Notes under the pieces: generated by a model | The model's input: only the letters and a program-made list of their open reading frames with translations | What the model was told of the DNA's origin: nothing | Database searches by the model: none | Made by a program: the position numbers and the translations under genes | Part shown: positions 44,781 through 53,808 of the stretch, in pieces | Numbering within the stretch: the first letter of the stretch is position 1 | How the letters are laid out: each line of letters starts with the position of its first letter | Origin: Mucilaginibacter kameinonensis | GTDB lineage: Bacteria > Bacteroidota > Bacteroidia > Sphingobacteriales > Sphingobacteriaceae | DNA: 64,000 nucleotides | NCBI RefSeq assembly: GCF_003675385.1 | Contig: NZ_RCWZ01000004.1 | Location: 1,054,001 to 1,118,000, forward strand | Reading direction: 5' to 3'

Positions 44781-47700
44781 TTATTCGTTGCGCAAACTCT
44801 TCACCGGGTTTGCCATACCTGCCTTAATGGTTCGGAAACTTAGAGTAAATAGTCCGGTAAGCAGCATTCCCGCGCCGCTGACAACGAATACCCACCAGCT
44901 AATAGCTACGTGGTCGGCAAAGCTTTCCATCCATTTATTTACGGCATACCATGCAATTGGCGTTACTATAACAAAAGCCAGTAAAATAAGCGATATCAGT
45001 TCGGTTGACAGCAGAATAACTATTTGCGCAACACTGGCACCGAATACTTTGCGTATGCCAATTTCCTTGGTCCGTTGGTTGGTGGTGTAAACGGCAAGTC
45101 CTAACAACCCAAGACAACTGATCAATATTGAGACACCTGTTGCCCAGGTGAGCAGGGTTGAGGTGTGTTGTTCTTCGTAGTAAAACCACCCTATCGTTTC
45201 ATCGTAAAAATGGCAATCAAAATCATCGTCGGGATAAACCTTCTTCCAGGCCTTTCCCATATTTGTGATGGCGGTTTGCCACTCGTTACCGCCTGGGGTT
45301 TCAGGTTTCAAACTAACATGGATCGTCACCATTAAGTGAGGACCGGGACTGCCAGCTATTATAGCCGTAGGATAAATAGGCGAATGCAATGACCGCTGGT
45401 TAAAATCGGCAACAACGCCAATAATATTTATATTTCGGCCACGGCCACCACGCCAGTTTAACTGCTTTCCGATAGCATCATGGGGATCAGTAAACCCTAA
45501 TAATTTAGCATAAGTATTGTTAATAATGACAGCTTTCCCGGTGTCGGCCTGGCTTATATTTCTGCCGGCAAGCAATTTTAGCTGGTATATATTGAGGTAG
45601 GTTTCATCAGCAACCGATTTAAATATTACTTCATCTGTTGTTATCTGCTTTTTTCCATCATTATAAGTACCGCGCAGCCTATTGTATAAAATTGACGAAG
45701 GCGGATCGCTACCCAAACCCACAATGGCAACCTGGGGCATCGCCCTAAATTCGTTTAGCAGTACCTGATTACTGCTGGCCTTGCCGTTTTCCCATGGTGA
45801 ATTAATAACAAGTATGGCATCCTTTTTGAACCCCAGGTTTTTATGTATGGCGTAATAAATTTGCCTGCTTACCAAAATGGTTGCCATTATAAAGAATTGG
45901 GCTACAACAAACTGCGAAACTGTAAGCGACTTACGGAACCAGGCGTTCCGTGTTTTATTACTATTGCCCTGCACCTGATTTTTTAATACCGATACCGGCT
46001 TGTAGCCCGATAACAAAATTGCGGGATAAAAACCCGACAAAACACTTATCACTATAGTTAAAATCAACAGAAAGAGCATCACATCCGGCCTGAACATATT
46101 GGCGTGAATATCCGGAGATATAACATCGGCAAACATTTTTAAAATAACCGGCGCAAGGAATACCGAAATACAAACCGCAAAGAAAGTTATAAGTAATGTT
46201 TCGCTTAAAAACTGGAATACCAATTGTACGCGGCTGCTCCCCAAAGTTTTGCGGATACCAATTTCTTTTGCCCTTTGAGCAGACTGTGCGGTAGTTAAAT
46301 TCACATAATTGATACATGCCAGCAACAACAAAAAGATACCGATAGCCAATAATTGATAAAGTGTTGTTTTGCTGGCCGGTGATGAGAAATTAAAAATATT
46401 ATACTGAGGATTAAAGTGAATATCGTCCAATGGTTGTAAGTGCACATCAACCTTATCCGAAAACTCTTTTACCCCGGTATGCGGCGGGTTATTTTTTTCG
46501 AGAATGGTGTTGATCTGTTTTATAATCCCGGCTATTGGAGCTCCCGGCGCCAACTTTACCAAAATCTGAGCCCCTGAAAAGACGCGGTTCCAAACGTTGA
46601 TATGTAAATCATCAGAGAAACGCTTGTTAGTTGTAACCGTACTAATGGATACAAAGTCATGAAAGCTAAAATCTGTATTTTCGGTAAGTGTTTCAACTAC
46701 GCCGCTAACGGTTGCCTTAAGGGTATCATAAGTGACTACCTTACCAATTATTTGATGATATGATAACGACGGGAAATAAAGCCTTGCCTGCTGGGATGTT
46801 AACACCACATGGCCGGGCGCATCCAGCGCGTGTTGTGATGAGCCAGCAAGCCATACATAATTAAAAATCTTAAAATATTGCTGATCGGTAAAGGTAATCC
46901 TGTCCGGATCTCTGAACCGCTTTTGCGCATTTTTATCTTTATCGATATAAACAAAATGTGGCGAAAATATATTTATAGGCGCAATTTCTTCTATCCCTGT
47001 GGCTTCGCTTTTAATGGCCCCAGCCAGCGGGCCCGGTACTCCGCTTGAGTAGTTTACATTTCCCTGAAATGACAGGTTCATTACAACACGATAAATCCGG
47101 TCGCTGTCCTTGTGAAATTTATCAAACGTAAAATCGTGGCGTACAATAAAGTAAATGGCCAGGAAAGCGCTTATGCCTATGGATAAACCAATAACATTTA
47201 TCAGTGTAAATAGCTTATGCCTCCAAAATCCGCGGAATGCAATTTTAAAATAGTTTTTTATCATATGACTGCCGGTTAATTTTCCATGTGTCCACCCCGC
47301 AGGGTTTACATGGCTCAATATTAGCGGCATAGGTTGGGTAAAACCTCTCAAGTTATAAGATGGGAGAACTTTTTGAAGGTGATTTTTATATTCCAGAGGG
47401 GTTTTGCCGGTAAACTGCTTAAAAATACGGTGAAAGCTGCTTTGTGAATTGAAGCCCGATTCATACGCAAGACCAAGAAGCGTGATATGATCATAAGAGG
47501 AATCCTGCATTTTGAGTGCAACCTCACGTACACGGTATTCATTAATAAAATCGTTAAAGCTTTTTTTGAAAACTGTATTAATGATCCGGGATACTTCATG
47601 CGTATGCAAGCCGAGTTTTTCGGCAAGCGAATTCAGGCTTAATTCTGCATCCCGGTAATATCCCTGCTCTTTGACTTCCAGTTTTAACCAGGAACCTTTT

Positions 47701-48470
47701 TGCTTCAGATCTGCCGGCAATAGTGGCTTTATCGTAACATCAACGGTCGTGACAATTTCTGTTTCCAAATGGCTTTTCGCCGCGATCCAAATGATCGCGG
47801 ATAGCAAAGGAAGGTACAAGGGATAATAATGCTGTATGCTTAGTCCATTACGGCAATAAAAATAATCAACTGCGGTAAACGGTATCCATAAAAACCATAG
47901 TATGCCAAGTCCGGTAACCGATCTGTCCAACCAAAGCAACTCGTTCCGGTAGCGATCGCCCTGATGAAATTTTTTATTCAGGTAAAAGCGGCCAATCTCT
48001 GCATGGGATAAATACAAATAAATAGCAACCGATAGAAATGCGAGTAGCTGCAACGTAGTGTTACATTTACCGTAAATAACGTCGCCTGTATTTATGTTTT
48101 GTATTCCCGCAAATACCTGAAAACCTATTTCAGGTAGTACGGGTATAAAGTGCAGCAGGTTCTTGCGACGGAAGGTATACTTTGGCTGGGCTATCTGCCT
48201 CACGTAAAAATAGATCAAAGGGCCAATTGCCAACGAAAACCGCAACGGTAAGTAGTTCAAGATTGGACTGTATTTTGCCAGATCAATATCGGCCGACAAA
48301 ATCCGGATCATCCACAAAGCAACAATGGCCATTAAGATAGCCAACCATCGGTTTGCAGACCTGTTCTCTTTAGGGGCAATCCATAGGAATAGCGATAGCG
48401 TTAAGCTGATAAATACAGCACCTAAAAACGCAATGTCATAAAGGGTAATATGGAGTGTAAATGGTATCAA
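44781..48470 (-). CDS. Membrane AraC-type regulator fused to an FtsX/MacB-like ABC permease
   Basis: One open frame of 1229 codons. Residues 1-250 form about seven membrane helices, and 275-370 form an AraC-type double helix-turn-helix (LGLHTHEVSRIINTVFKKSF; YESGFNSQSSFHRIFKQFTG). After a ~35-residue linker, residues 403-1229 form a full-length FtsX-type permease. It starts at MIKNYFKIAFRGFWRHK, a normal N-terminus for Bacteroidota permeases; it has MacB-like periplasmic domains and two FtsX cores (INYVNLTTAQSAQRAKEIGIRKTLGSS; QRTKEIGIRKVFGAS) and ends PVKSLRNE. No ATPase gene is adjacent. The Met403 codon (47264) could also serve as an internal start, giving a free permease. Confidence 0.85.
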   Translation of the reverse strand: MIPFTLHITLYDIAFLGAVFISLTLSLFLWIAPKENRSANRWLAILMAIVALWMIRILSADIDLAKYSPILNYLPLRFSLAIGPLIYFYVRQIAQPKYTFRRKNLLHFIPVLPEIGFQVFAGIQNINTGDVIYGKCNTTLQLLAFLSVAIYLYLSHAEIGRFYLNKKFHQGDRYRNELLWLDRSVTGLGILWFLWIPFTAVDYFYCRNGLSIQHYYPLYLPLLSAIIWIAAKSHLETEIVTTVDVTIKPLLPADLKQKGSWLKLEVKEQGYYRDAELSLNSLAEKLGLHTHEVSRIINTVFKKSFNDFINEYRVREVALKMQDSSYDHITLLGLAYESGFNSQSSFHRIFKQFTGKTPLEYKNHLQKVLPSYNLRGFTQPMPLILSHVNPAGWTHGKLTGSHMIKNYFKIAFRGFWRHKLFTLINVIGLSIGISAFLAIYFIVRHDFTFDKFHKDSDRIYRVVMNLSFQGNVNYSSGVPGPLAGAIKSEATGIEEIAPINIFSPHFVYIDKDKNAQKRFRDPDRITFTDQQYFKIFNYVWLAGSSQHALDAPGHVVLTSQQARLYFPSLSYHQIIGKVVTYDTLKATVSGVVETLTENTDFSFHDFVSISTVTTNKRFSDDLHINVWNRVFSGAQILVKLAPGAPIAGIIKQINTILEKNNPPHTGVKEFSDKVDVHLQPLDDIHFNPQYNIFNFSSPASKTTLYQLLAIGIFLLLLACINYVNLTTAQSAQRAKEIGIRKTLGSSRVQLVFQFLSETLLITFFAVCISVFLAPVILKMFADVISPDIHANMFRPDVMLFLLILTIVISVLSGFYPAILLSGYKPVSVLKNQVQGNSNKTRNAWFRKSLTVSQFVVAQFFIMATILVSRQIYYAIHKNLGFKKDAILVINSPWENGKASSNQVLLNEFRAMPQVAIVGLGSDPPSSILYNRLRGTYNDGKKQITTDEVIFKSVADETYLNIYQLKLLAGRNISQADTGKAVIINNTYAKLLGFTDPHDAIGKQLNWRGGRGRNINIIGVVADFNQRSLHSPIYPTAIIAGSPGPHLMVTIHVSLKPETPGGNEWQTAITNMGKAWKKVYPDDDFDCHFYDETIGWFYYEEQHTSTLLTWATGVSILISCLGLLGLAVYTTNQRTKEIGIRKVFGASVAQIVILLSTELISLILLAFVIVTPIAWYAVNKWMESFADHVAISWWVFVVSGAGMLLTGLFTLSFRTIKAGMANPVKSLRNE

Positions 48471-48578
48471 ATAAGTTTAGGCGCTTGTGGCTTTCTCAAA
48501 CCTACCAAAATGCTAATACAAATTCAAGAATACTTTGCTAAGCTCCAGTACCAGGTGTAATTCAAAGCATTTAATTGA

Positions 48579-48917
48579 TCAAATGATCCGATTGGCTTCT
48601 TTGTAAACGACGGTTTCGTCAGGCTGACCAAAAGCCGGATGCCAAGCAGCATATATGCCGGAACGCGGAACCTTAATCTTTTCCTGTTCCAGGCGATGGG
48701 CTTTGGTATAAACGTAATAAGTAATGAGCGGTGTACGTCTCTGCGTGTCGGCGATGGATTTGTAATAGGGATTGATCCACAATTTACAGGCCGGGCAGAG
48801 ATCAGTTTTTTGGGTAGGATATTTTTGATAAAGCGCCTTCACATAAGTGGCATTGGGAGCCTGGGCACTCAATAAGAGCGGGAATAATAAAAGATGTATC
48901 AGGATAATGCGCTTCAT
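48579..48917 (-). CDS. Small secreted protein, possibly a truncated larger protein
   Basis: A 112-residue protein with a clear signal peptide (MKRIILIHLLLFPLLLSAQA) and a compact region with DLCPACKLWINPYY. The C-terminal GIYAAWHPAFGQPDETVVYKEANRII reads like the beginning of a larger domain; I recall similar N-terminal segments in secreted DNA/RNA endonuclease-type proteins, but no catalytic motif is present here. It may be a complete small protein or the 5' remnant of a longer gene; the 108 bases between it and the fusion gene hold no continuation that I can see. Confidence 0.5.
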   Translation of the reverse strand: MKRIILIHLLLFPLLLSAQAPNATYVKALYQKYPTQKTDLCPACKLWINPYYKSIADTQRRTPLITYYVYTKAHRLEQEKIKVPRSGIYAAWHPAFGQPDETVVYKEANRII

Positions 48918-48937
48918 GGAAGCAACTAAGATAAGAA

Positions 48938-48972
48938 ATAGCGAAGCCCGAACAATTGCCGGGCTTCGCTAA
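48938..48972 (-). terminator. Terminator-like hairpin after the beta-barrel gene
   Basis: Perfect 11-base stem AGCGAAGCCCG (48940-48950) / CGGGCTTCGCT (48960-48970), 9-base loop, followed on the minus strand by a T-rich stretch. Confidence 0.7.
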
Positions 48973-48992
48973 TCATGAGAAAGTAGAAAAAA

Positions 48993-50435
48993 TTATTTGC
49001 CGCCTGACATGAATGTAGGCAAAGCTAAACTCAGGCTTAAACCAAAAGAAAATTTGTCCCGGTTACGTTCATAGGTTTGCTTTTTGTCATCGTCATAGCG
49101 AATGATCGGTTCAATAGTTATCGCTTCTTTCGCTGCTGATATCGAGAAGAAAAATCCTGCATGCGCATTAAAATCAGTGGTGCCATGATTGAACTTTAAT
49201 CCGGTGCCAATATCTATCCCATAACCTTTGGTCCAATAAAACATGAATGGGAGATTTACGCCCCAGTTCCATTGCGGGTTAACAAACTCTTTATAAAAGC
49301 CGGTCGATTTGATGGATTGCACATTCGAAACTCCAGCCGGTAAAGGCTGCGGTATTGTTACGGTAAGTGAATCAGCGGGATCAAAAACTCGCGCGTTACT
49401 TACTGTAATTCCCGGATAGACCATCCATTTAAACTTTTTATATGACCAAAGCCTGTTTGCAGATAATGTAGCACTAAAGAAATAGTCACTTTGGGTTTTG
49501 GTGTAGGAGGCGGCAGCATTATTCGGATCATAGATTGGATAATCCGTTTGATTAAGTTTAGGTGCAAAGCTTACCCAGGTAAAACGGTAAACACTGAATG
49601 GTGCGGCTGTTTGCAGTGAGTCTAAAACTTTTAATTCGCTTACTTTTCTGACATAAGGAATTAAGGTTTTTTGATTGGTATTTAACTCATCAATGAATGC
49701 GCCAACTTTCGCTTGGTCAGTGGTGTCAAGGTCGGTTGGAAAGAAAGCTTTTGTTTTTTCCAGCAATAAATGAAGCGCATGCGCAGCGGTAAAATGCTGC
49801 TTATATTCAGCGGCCGTACTTGGGGTTACGGTAAAATAAGTTGGGTAATCCGTTGTTTTAAACTTTACCAGGTCAGCGATGGCCGTTTTGTAATCTCCAT
49901 CTGCTTTATCCAGGCTGGTCTGCAAAATATCATCCGCATCGCTTAGGAAATATTTGAATGGTTCTCGCTTTTTCGTTGGATACTTGGCGGAACCCCAGAT
50001 AAACCAGTTGAAATTAAATCCCCCTGTCAGGGTTTTTCCGAATTTATCCCCCGTAAACACATTAACAATACCCTTGTCAGCAGTGCCCGTGCCACTCACC
50101 TGCACACTGAGCCATTTTAATTTAATGGGAAGCGCGTAATTCACCGTCAAGCTTTTATCATCCGCGATGGCCGAAATACTTTGTATCTGCCCGCCTTTTA
50201 ATACTACGCCGCTAACCTGACGAAGAAAATTTTGCAGTGAATCGTTAAATTTATAACCGGTAATCAATTTGTCTGTGCCTTTTGGATTGGCAATAAAAGC
50301 TTTTACTTGTTTGTAATGATCATTGACCACCGGATCTTCTTTCACAGTATTTTGCGCGAACGCAAATTGCACTGCAAAAAAAGTCAGCAATGTTAACAGG
50401 CAGATGCTGGAATGTGTAGGTTTAATTTTTTTCAT
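48993..50435 (-). CDS. Putative outer-membrane beta-barrel protein, unknown function
   Basis: A 480-residue protein with signal peptide (to about 28, FAVQFAFA). The middle contains a helical stretch (about 160-265), and the C-terminal half shows alternating amphipathic strands (DYFFSATLSANRLWSYKKFKWMVYPGITVSNARVF; GIDIGTGLKFNHGTTDFNAHAGFFFSISAAKEAITIEPIIRYD; FSFGLSLSLALPTFM) as in small outer-membrane barrels. I do not recognise a family. It lies 17 bases after the nucleoside-phosphorylase-like gene, so the two are probably co-transcribed. Confidence 0.65.
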   Translation of the reverse strand: MKKIKPTHSSICLLTLLTFFAVQFAFAQNTVKEDPVVNDHYKQVKAFIANPKGTDKLITGYKFNDSLQNFLRQVSGVVLKGGQIQSISAIADDKSLTVNYALPIKLKWLSVQVSGTGTADKGIVNVFTGDKFGKTLTGGFNFNWFIWGSAKYPTKKREPFKYFLSDADDILQTSLDKADGDYKTAIADLVKFKTTDYPTYFTVTPSTAAEYKQHFTAAHALHLLLEKTKAFFPTDLDTTDQAKVGAFIDELNTNQKTLIPYVRKVSELKVLDSLQTAAPFSVYRFTWVSFAPKLNQTDYPIYDPNNAAASYTKTQSDYFFSATLSANRLWSYKKFKWMVYPGITVSNARVFDPADSLTVTIPQPLPAGVSNVQSIKSTGFYKEFVNPQWNWGVNLPFMFYWTKGYGIDIGTGLKFNHGTTDFNAHAGFFFSISAAKEAITIEPIIRYDDDKKQTYERNRDKFSFGLSLSLALPTFMSGGK

Positions 50436-50452
50436 ATGTGTAAGTAAGGTGG

Positions 50453-51379
50453 TTAAACGCCGATATAGCTGCTGATCTTAGGCATAAGCGCGCCGAGCGC
50501 CACGCCGATATTAAAGGATGCGGTGTAGTTGACCGTATTTGTCTTTACGTTCCCCTGGTTATCGGTGCCATTCGCATCTACTCCGAACTGCATAAAGCGA
50601 TTAGCGATACCGGTTAGGAAGATAAATGGGCAATCATACAACAGCCGGATCAGGCCGTGAGTAGATTCCATCGAACCAATTGGCAAGCCAAGGTTTGCAT
50701 CCGTGATGGCTTTCATCGCGGCAGGGTCAGATTTCGGGAACTCCTTATAATCGGTGACATTGACCGAGCTTAAAGCTACATAGTTGATGTCCCACAAAAA
50801 CTCGATGGTATCTGCGGGAAAGAAGTACGGCTTCAGCAGGTTCTGCGCGATGGCTTTTTTGGTGGCGGAATCGATGCTGTCGAAAAATGCAGGCGCAATC
50901 GCCGAGGCGATGAGCTGATCGGTGTGCGCGGGGTCAGACCAGTTACTGTCCGGGTTAGGGTTTAGCGGGTCAGCGTGGTAATTATGAATGAATACATTGG
51001 AACCCATGACCACGCAGCCATTATGATTTTCCAGTTTGGAACCGTATGCACCTGTTCCGAGGGCCACGGTCAGACTTGGCGGTTCAGGGGAGTAATTCAG
51101 GATCTTGGGCATATCCAGCGCCTTGCCCTCCGAACTGGATGGGTTCGGTTTGGAAATCATCAGGTCTTCGATACACCATAATTCGAACTGCTGTCCGGGA
51201 AAGGCAGTCCAGACAGCCCTTGGCAACACGGTGCCTTTGGGTTTATTCCAGGGATAATAAGTTAAGGAGGACGGATCGGGGTCAGGAAAATTAGCCGGTC
51301 TGAACAATTTATGCACCAAGGCATTCAGGATCGGCTCGACTTCAAATTGCTTATTGGCAATGAGCAGGATACGTTTCAT
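50453..51379 (-). CDS. Nucleoside phosphorylase-like protein
   Basis: The 308-residue soluble protein has no signal peptide. The pattern fits the PNP/UDP (MTA/SAH nucleosidase) fold: MKRILLIANKQFEVEPIL (first strand and acidic residue), VALGTGAYG where the family has its GTxG loop, GCVVMGSNVFIHNY for the next strand, and GSMESTHGLIRLLYDCPFIFLTGIANR, resembling the Met-Glu ribose-binding motif. It is longer than usual, with proline-rich insertions (FPDPDPSSLTYYPWNKPKG). The fold call is by pattern only; substrate and role are unknown. First gene of a pair with the beta-barrel gene. Confidence 0.6.
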   Translation of the reverse strand: MKRILLIANKQFEVEPILNALVHKLFRPANFPDPDPSSLTYYPWNKPKGTVLPRAVWTAFPGQQFELWCIEDLMISKPNPSSSEGKALDMPKILNYSPEPPSLTVALGTGAYGSKLENHNGCVVMGSNVFIHNYHADPLNPNPDSNWSDPAHTDQLIASAIAPAFFDSIDSATKKAIAQNLLKPYFFPADTIEFLWDINYVALSSVNVTDYKEFPKSDPAAMKAITDANLGLPIGSMESTHGLIRLLYDCPFIFLTGIANRFMQFGVDANGTDNQGNVKTNTVNYTASFNIGVALGALMPKISSYIGV

Positions 51380-51445
51380 GATAAAAGGGTTAAAGGTCCC
51401 ACAATATATAGTTTTAACCGCTGATTATCAAATCCCTACAAAATA

Positions 51446-51477
51446 GAAAAGCCCAAGCAATCGCTGCCGGGCCTTTC
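51446..51477 (-). terminator. Terminator-like hairpin downstream of the hypothetical gene
   Basis: GAAAAGCCC (51446-51454) faces GGGCCTTTCC (51469-51478) with a bulge; on the minus strand TTTTC follows. A weaker hairpin than the others. Confidence 0.5.
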
Positions 51478-51543
51478 CAACCTAAACCTTATCACATGCC
51501 GGCTGGAAGCCGGCTGAATATAACGGCAAGTTAATCAAAATTA

Positions 51544-51975
51544 TTATCGTTTCAGGTTCCTGACCGCTTCTTCGGCAGGCGGGTCAGGTTTTACGGTGTA
51601 GATATCTTTGGGTTTGATGTCCAGCATACCTACCAGTAGTTCCTTGAATGTGGCATACGTATTTCCCTTATGTTCGTATTTGTCATTCATAAGCGCGTTC
51701 ACATAGTCATCATAATCCTCTTTGCCGTTCAGGAATACATTGGAATAATTACCCTCTTTATATTCTGCCCGCCCATAAATGAACATATCCAGTTCCTCGT
51801 AGCGGTGTACAAAATCCAGCCCGAGGTGCACCCCGATCTGCAGTATCACATCTTGGTTGGGCACCCAACTGGTACGGTAACTTACCCGGTCATCTTCACG
51901 ACTGATCTCAACCATTTGGCCATGGTCACTTTTTACAAAATCCGGCAAAATAACCTTTCCTTTTCGTAATTGCAT
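51544..51975 (-). CDS. Hypothetical protein, about 143 aa
   Basis: I do not recognise this protein. It is soluble and charged, starting MQLRKGKVILPDFVKSDHG, with an acidic and aromatic centre (EDYDDYVNALMNDKYEH) and a proline-rich tail. The open frame extends to 52017, but that longer N-terminus would be encoded within the terminator of tRNA-Asn (51998-52035), so I place the start at the ATG at 51975. It is separate from the nucleoside-phosphorylase-like pair by 164 bases with a hairpin between. Confidence 0.55.
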   Translation of the reverse strand: MQLRKGKVILPDFVKSDHGQMVEISREDDRVSYRTSWVPNQDVILQIGVHLGLDFVHRYEELDMFIYGRAEYKEGNYSNVFLNGKEDYDDYVNALMNDKYEHKGNTYATFKELLVGMLDIKPKDIYTVKPDPPAEEAVRNLKR

Positions 51976-51997
51976 CAATAGGCCATTATATGGAAAT

Positions 51998-52035
51998 AAA
52001 AAAGGGTAAGCGACCATTAAAATGTGCTTACCCTT
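51998..52035 (-). terminator. Terminator of the second tRNA-Asn
   Basis: Perfect 10-base stem AAGGGTAAGC (52002-52011) / GCTTACCCTT (52026-52035), with a run of six T on the minus strand at 52003-51998. Confidence 0.85.
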
Positions 52036-52039
52036 AGTG

Positions 52040-52113
52040 CTCCTGAGGCTGGGCTCGAACCAGCGACCCTCTGATTAACAGTCAGATGCTCTAACCGGCT
52101 GAGCTACTCAGGA
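52040..52113 (-). tRNA. tRNA-Asn (GTT), second copy
   Basis: Identical in all 74 positions to the tRNA at 1317-1390, with the same cloverleaf and anticodon GTT in loop CTGTTAA. CCA is not encoded. Confidence 0.97.
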
Positions 52114-52136
52114 ATCTAATCCGGTTTGGAGTGGGG

Positions 52137-52167
52137 CAAAGGTAAAAACTCGTCCGATATTTCACAA
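52137..52167 (-). promoter_or_regulatory. Promoter of the second tRNA-Asn
   Basis: TACCTTTG (52144-52137, minus strand) matches TAnnTTTG, and TTG (52167-52165) lies 20 bases upstream. The segment TTGTGAAATATC at the -33 side is shared with the first tRNA-Asn promoter. The rest of the gap up to the kinase gene (52168-52418) shows nothing I can name. Confidence 0.75.
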
Positions 52168-52418
52168 TTTTTATTCAAAAAAATTTCAAATATTTTTCAC
52201 GATGCTTTTTTTGTGCTGATTATGTGCCATTTATAGGTTAAAACGTATTATCATTTTTTATCGTCTGCCTAACTTTTCATTCCTTTTCCCTTTTTGCCAG
52301 TGTTTAAATTATCAAATTATGCTTTCCCTGATGAAAATCCGTGTCACAAATCAGCATCGATGAATGATTATCCCTTATTTTTCGCAATATTTGCGCCGAA
52401 AAATATAAATATCTTTAC

Positions 52419-53333
52419 ATGAGTTTGTTAGTTATTGGCACTGTGGCGTTTGATGCCATTGAAACCCCTTTTGGTAAAACCGATAAAATAGTAGGCGGCT
52501 CTGCAACTTTTGCAAGTTTGGGCGCTTCTTACTTTTATGATAAAATAAAAATTGTTGCTGTTGTTGGCGACGATTTCCCTCAGCACGAAATTGAGGACCT
52601 ACAAAACCACAACGTTAATACCGAAGGCCTGCAGATAAAACAGGGCGAAAAATCATTTTTCTGGAGCGGTCGTTACCATAACGACATGAACAGCCGCGAT
52701 ACCCTGGTAACCGAGCTTAATGTACTGGAAGCCTTTGATCCTATTATTCCGGATAGCTATCAGGATTGCGAATACCTGATGCTGGGCAACCTGTCGCCAC
52801 AAGTACAGCAAACAGTAATCAGCCGACTTAAAAATCGCCCTAAGCTTATTGTAATGGACACCATGAACTTTTGGATGGACATTGCCCTTGATGAGTTGTT
52901 AAAAACCATACAAATGGTTGATGTTTTAACCATCAATGATGCCGAGGCACGCCAATTATCAGGCGAGTTTTCACTGGTTAAGGCTGCACGTAAAATATTA
53001 ACCATGGGCCCTAAATACCTCATCATTAAAAAAGGTGAGCATGGTGCATTATTGTTCCATGAAAATCAGATCTTCAGCGCCCCGGCCCTTCCATTAGCCG
53101 AGGTATTTGACCCTACAGGTGCCGGCGATACGTTTGCAGGTGGTTTTATTGGCTATATGGCCAAAGTGGGTACCGTTAACTTCAATAACATGAAAAACGC
53201 TATCATTTTCGGCTCGGCCTTAGCTTCATTCTGCGTTGAAAAGTTTGGATCTGAAAGGTTAAGAAACCTGAGCGAAGAGGAAATTGCCAATCGCATCCAG
53301 GAGTTTGTTGGCCTGTCTAAATTTGAATTGTAA
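52419..53333 (+). CDS. PfkB-family sugar/nucleoside kinase
   Basis: A 304-residue cytoplasmic kinase of the ribokinase fold. GGSATFASLGASYF matches the N-terminal GG motif, VLTINDAEARQLSG the middle region, and FDPTGAGDTFAGGF the C-terminal signature with catalytic Asp237. It is not close to the fructokinase at 14905 in its substrate motif, and its neighbours (tRNA, carotenoid genes) give no substrate hint. Adenosine-, ribo- or fructokinase-like activities are all possible. Monocistronic. Confidence 0.88.
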   Translation: MSLLVIGTVAFDAIETPFGKTDKIVGGSATFASLGASYFYDKIKIVAVVGDDFPQHEIEDLQNHNVNTEGLQIKQGEKSFFWSGRYHNDMNSRDTLVTELNVLEAFDPIIPDSYQDCEYLMLGNLSPQVQQTVISRLKNRPKLIVMDTMNFWMDIALDELLKTIQMVDVLTINDAEARQLSGEFSLVKAARKILTMGPKYLIIKKGEHGALLFHENQIFSAPALPLAEVFDPTGAGDTFAGGFIGYMAKVGTVNFNNMKNAIIFGSALASFCVEKFGSERLRNLSEEEIANRIQEFVGLSKFEL

Positions 53334-53373
53334 CGTCCCTTTCCTCTATTTTTAGGATCTACTTATATTACAG

Positions 53374-53521
53374 AAAATGTCATTTCGATAGAGCGGCGGC
53401 GGGCTGAGAGATGGAGCGAAAGAGAAATCTTATACAACTATGCCAGTACAAGCAGGGTGTAGAAGATTTCTCCTCACCTCCAATGCCCCCCTACCCTTGG
53501 TTCGTCGAAATGGCATTTTTT
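53374..53521. repeat. Palindromic intergenic repeat, type 1
   Basis: A ~148-base imperfect palindrome. Outer arms are AAAATGTCATTTCGA (53374-53388) and TCGAAATGGCATTTT (from 53505), and inner arms are GAGAAATCTT (53422-53431) and AAGATTTCTC (53463-53472). It fills the gap between the convergent kinase and cytochrome b5 genes and may also act as a terminator. Confidence 0.75.
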
Positions 53522-53565
53522 ATTTACTTAGGAAAGACTCAAAACCAAGCCCCATATGCATAAGT

Positions 53566-53808
53566 TTATGCAGGCCTTAGTTTTCCTACCTTTACAAACT
53601 TCTCAAATACTGTTTCGGTATGCGGGGCGTCTGGAAGTTCATCTGTCAGATCCTGACCAGCCCAGTGCTCATAATGTTTACCATTACGCCATAGGCGACT
53701 TTCGGTAACATCATAAATATCACCTTTATAAGCTACCCAAATCTGTGGTTTATCCTGACCGTTACGCAGGGCCAACTGTGATTTTGTATATATCGGCAGC
53801 TCAATCAT
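53566..53808 (-). CDS. Cytochrome b5-like heme-binding protein
   Basis: An 80-residue soluble protein with the cytochrome b5 pattern: IYTKSQLALRNGQDKPQIWVAYKGDIYDVTES, then the heme loop HYEHWAGQDLTDELPDAPH with candidate axial His residues. It overlaps the lycopene cyclase gene by four bases and ends the carotenoid operon. Proteins of this type donate electrons or bind heme/sterol-like ligands. A role as redox partner in carotenoid modification is inference; no hydroxylase or ketolase gene is visible here. Confidence 0.87.
   Translation of the reverse strand: MIELPIYTKSQLALRNGQDKPQIWVAYKGDIYDVTESRLWRNGKHYEHWAGQDLTDELPDAPHTETVFEKFVKVGKLRPA

Noticed and set aside
51976..52017. Longer N-terminus of the hypothetical protein at 51544-51975
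   Set aside because: These codons lie in the terminator hairpin of tRNA-Asn.
48579..52113. Genomic island integrated at tRNA-Asn
   Set aside because: Poorly known genes lie beside the tRNA 3' end, but there is no integrase, and I find no second copy of the tRNA 3' end near 48.5 kb to mark the other boundary.
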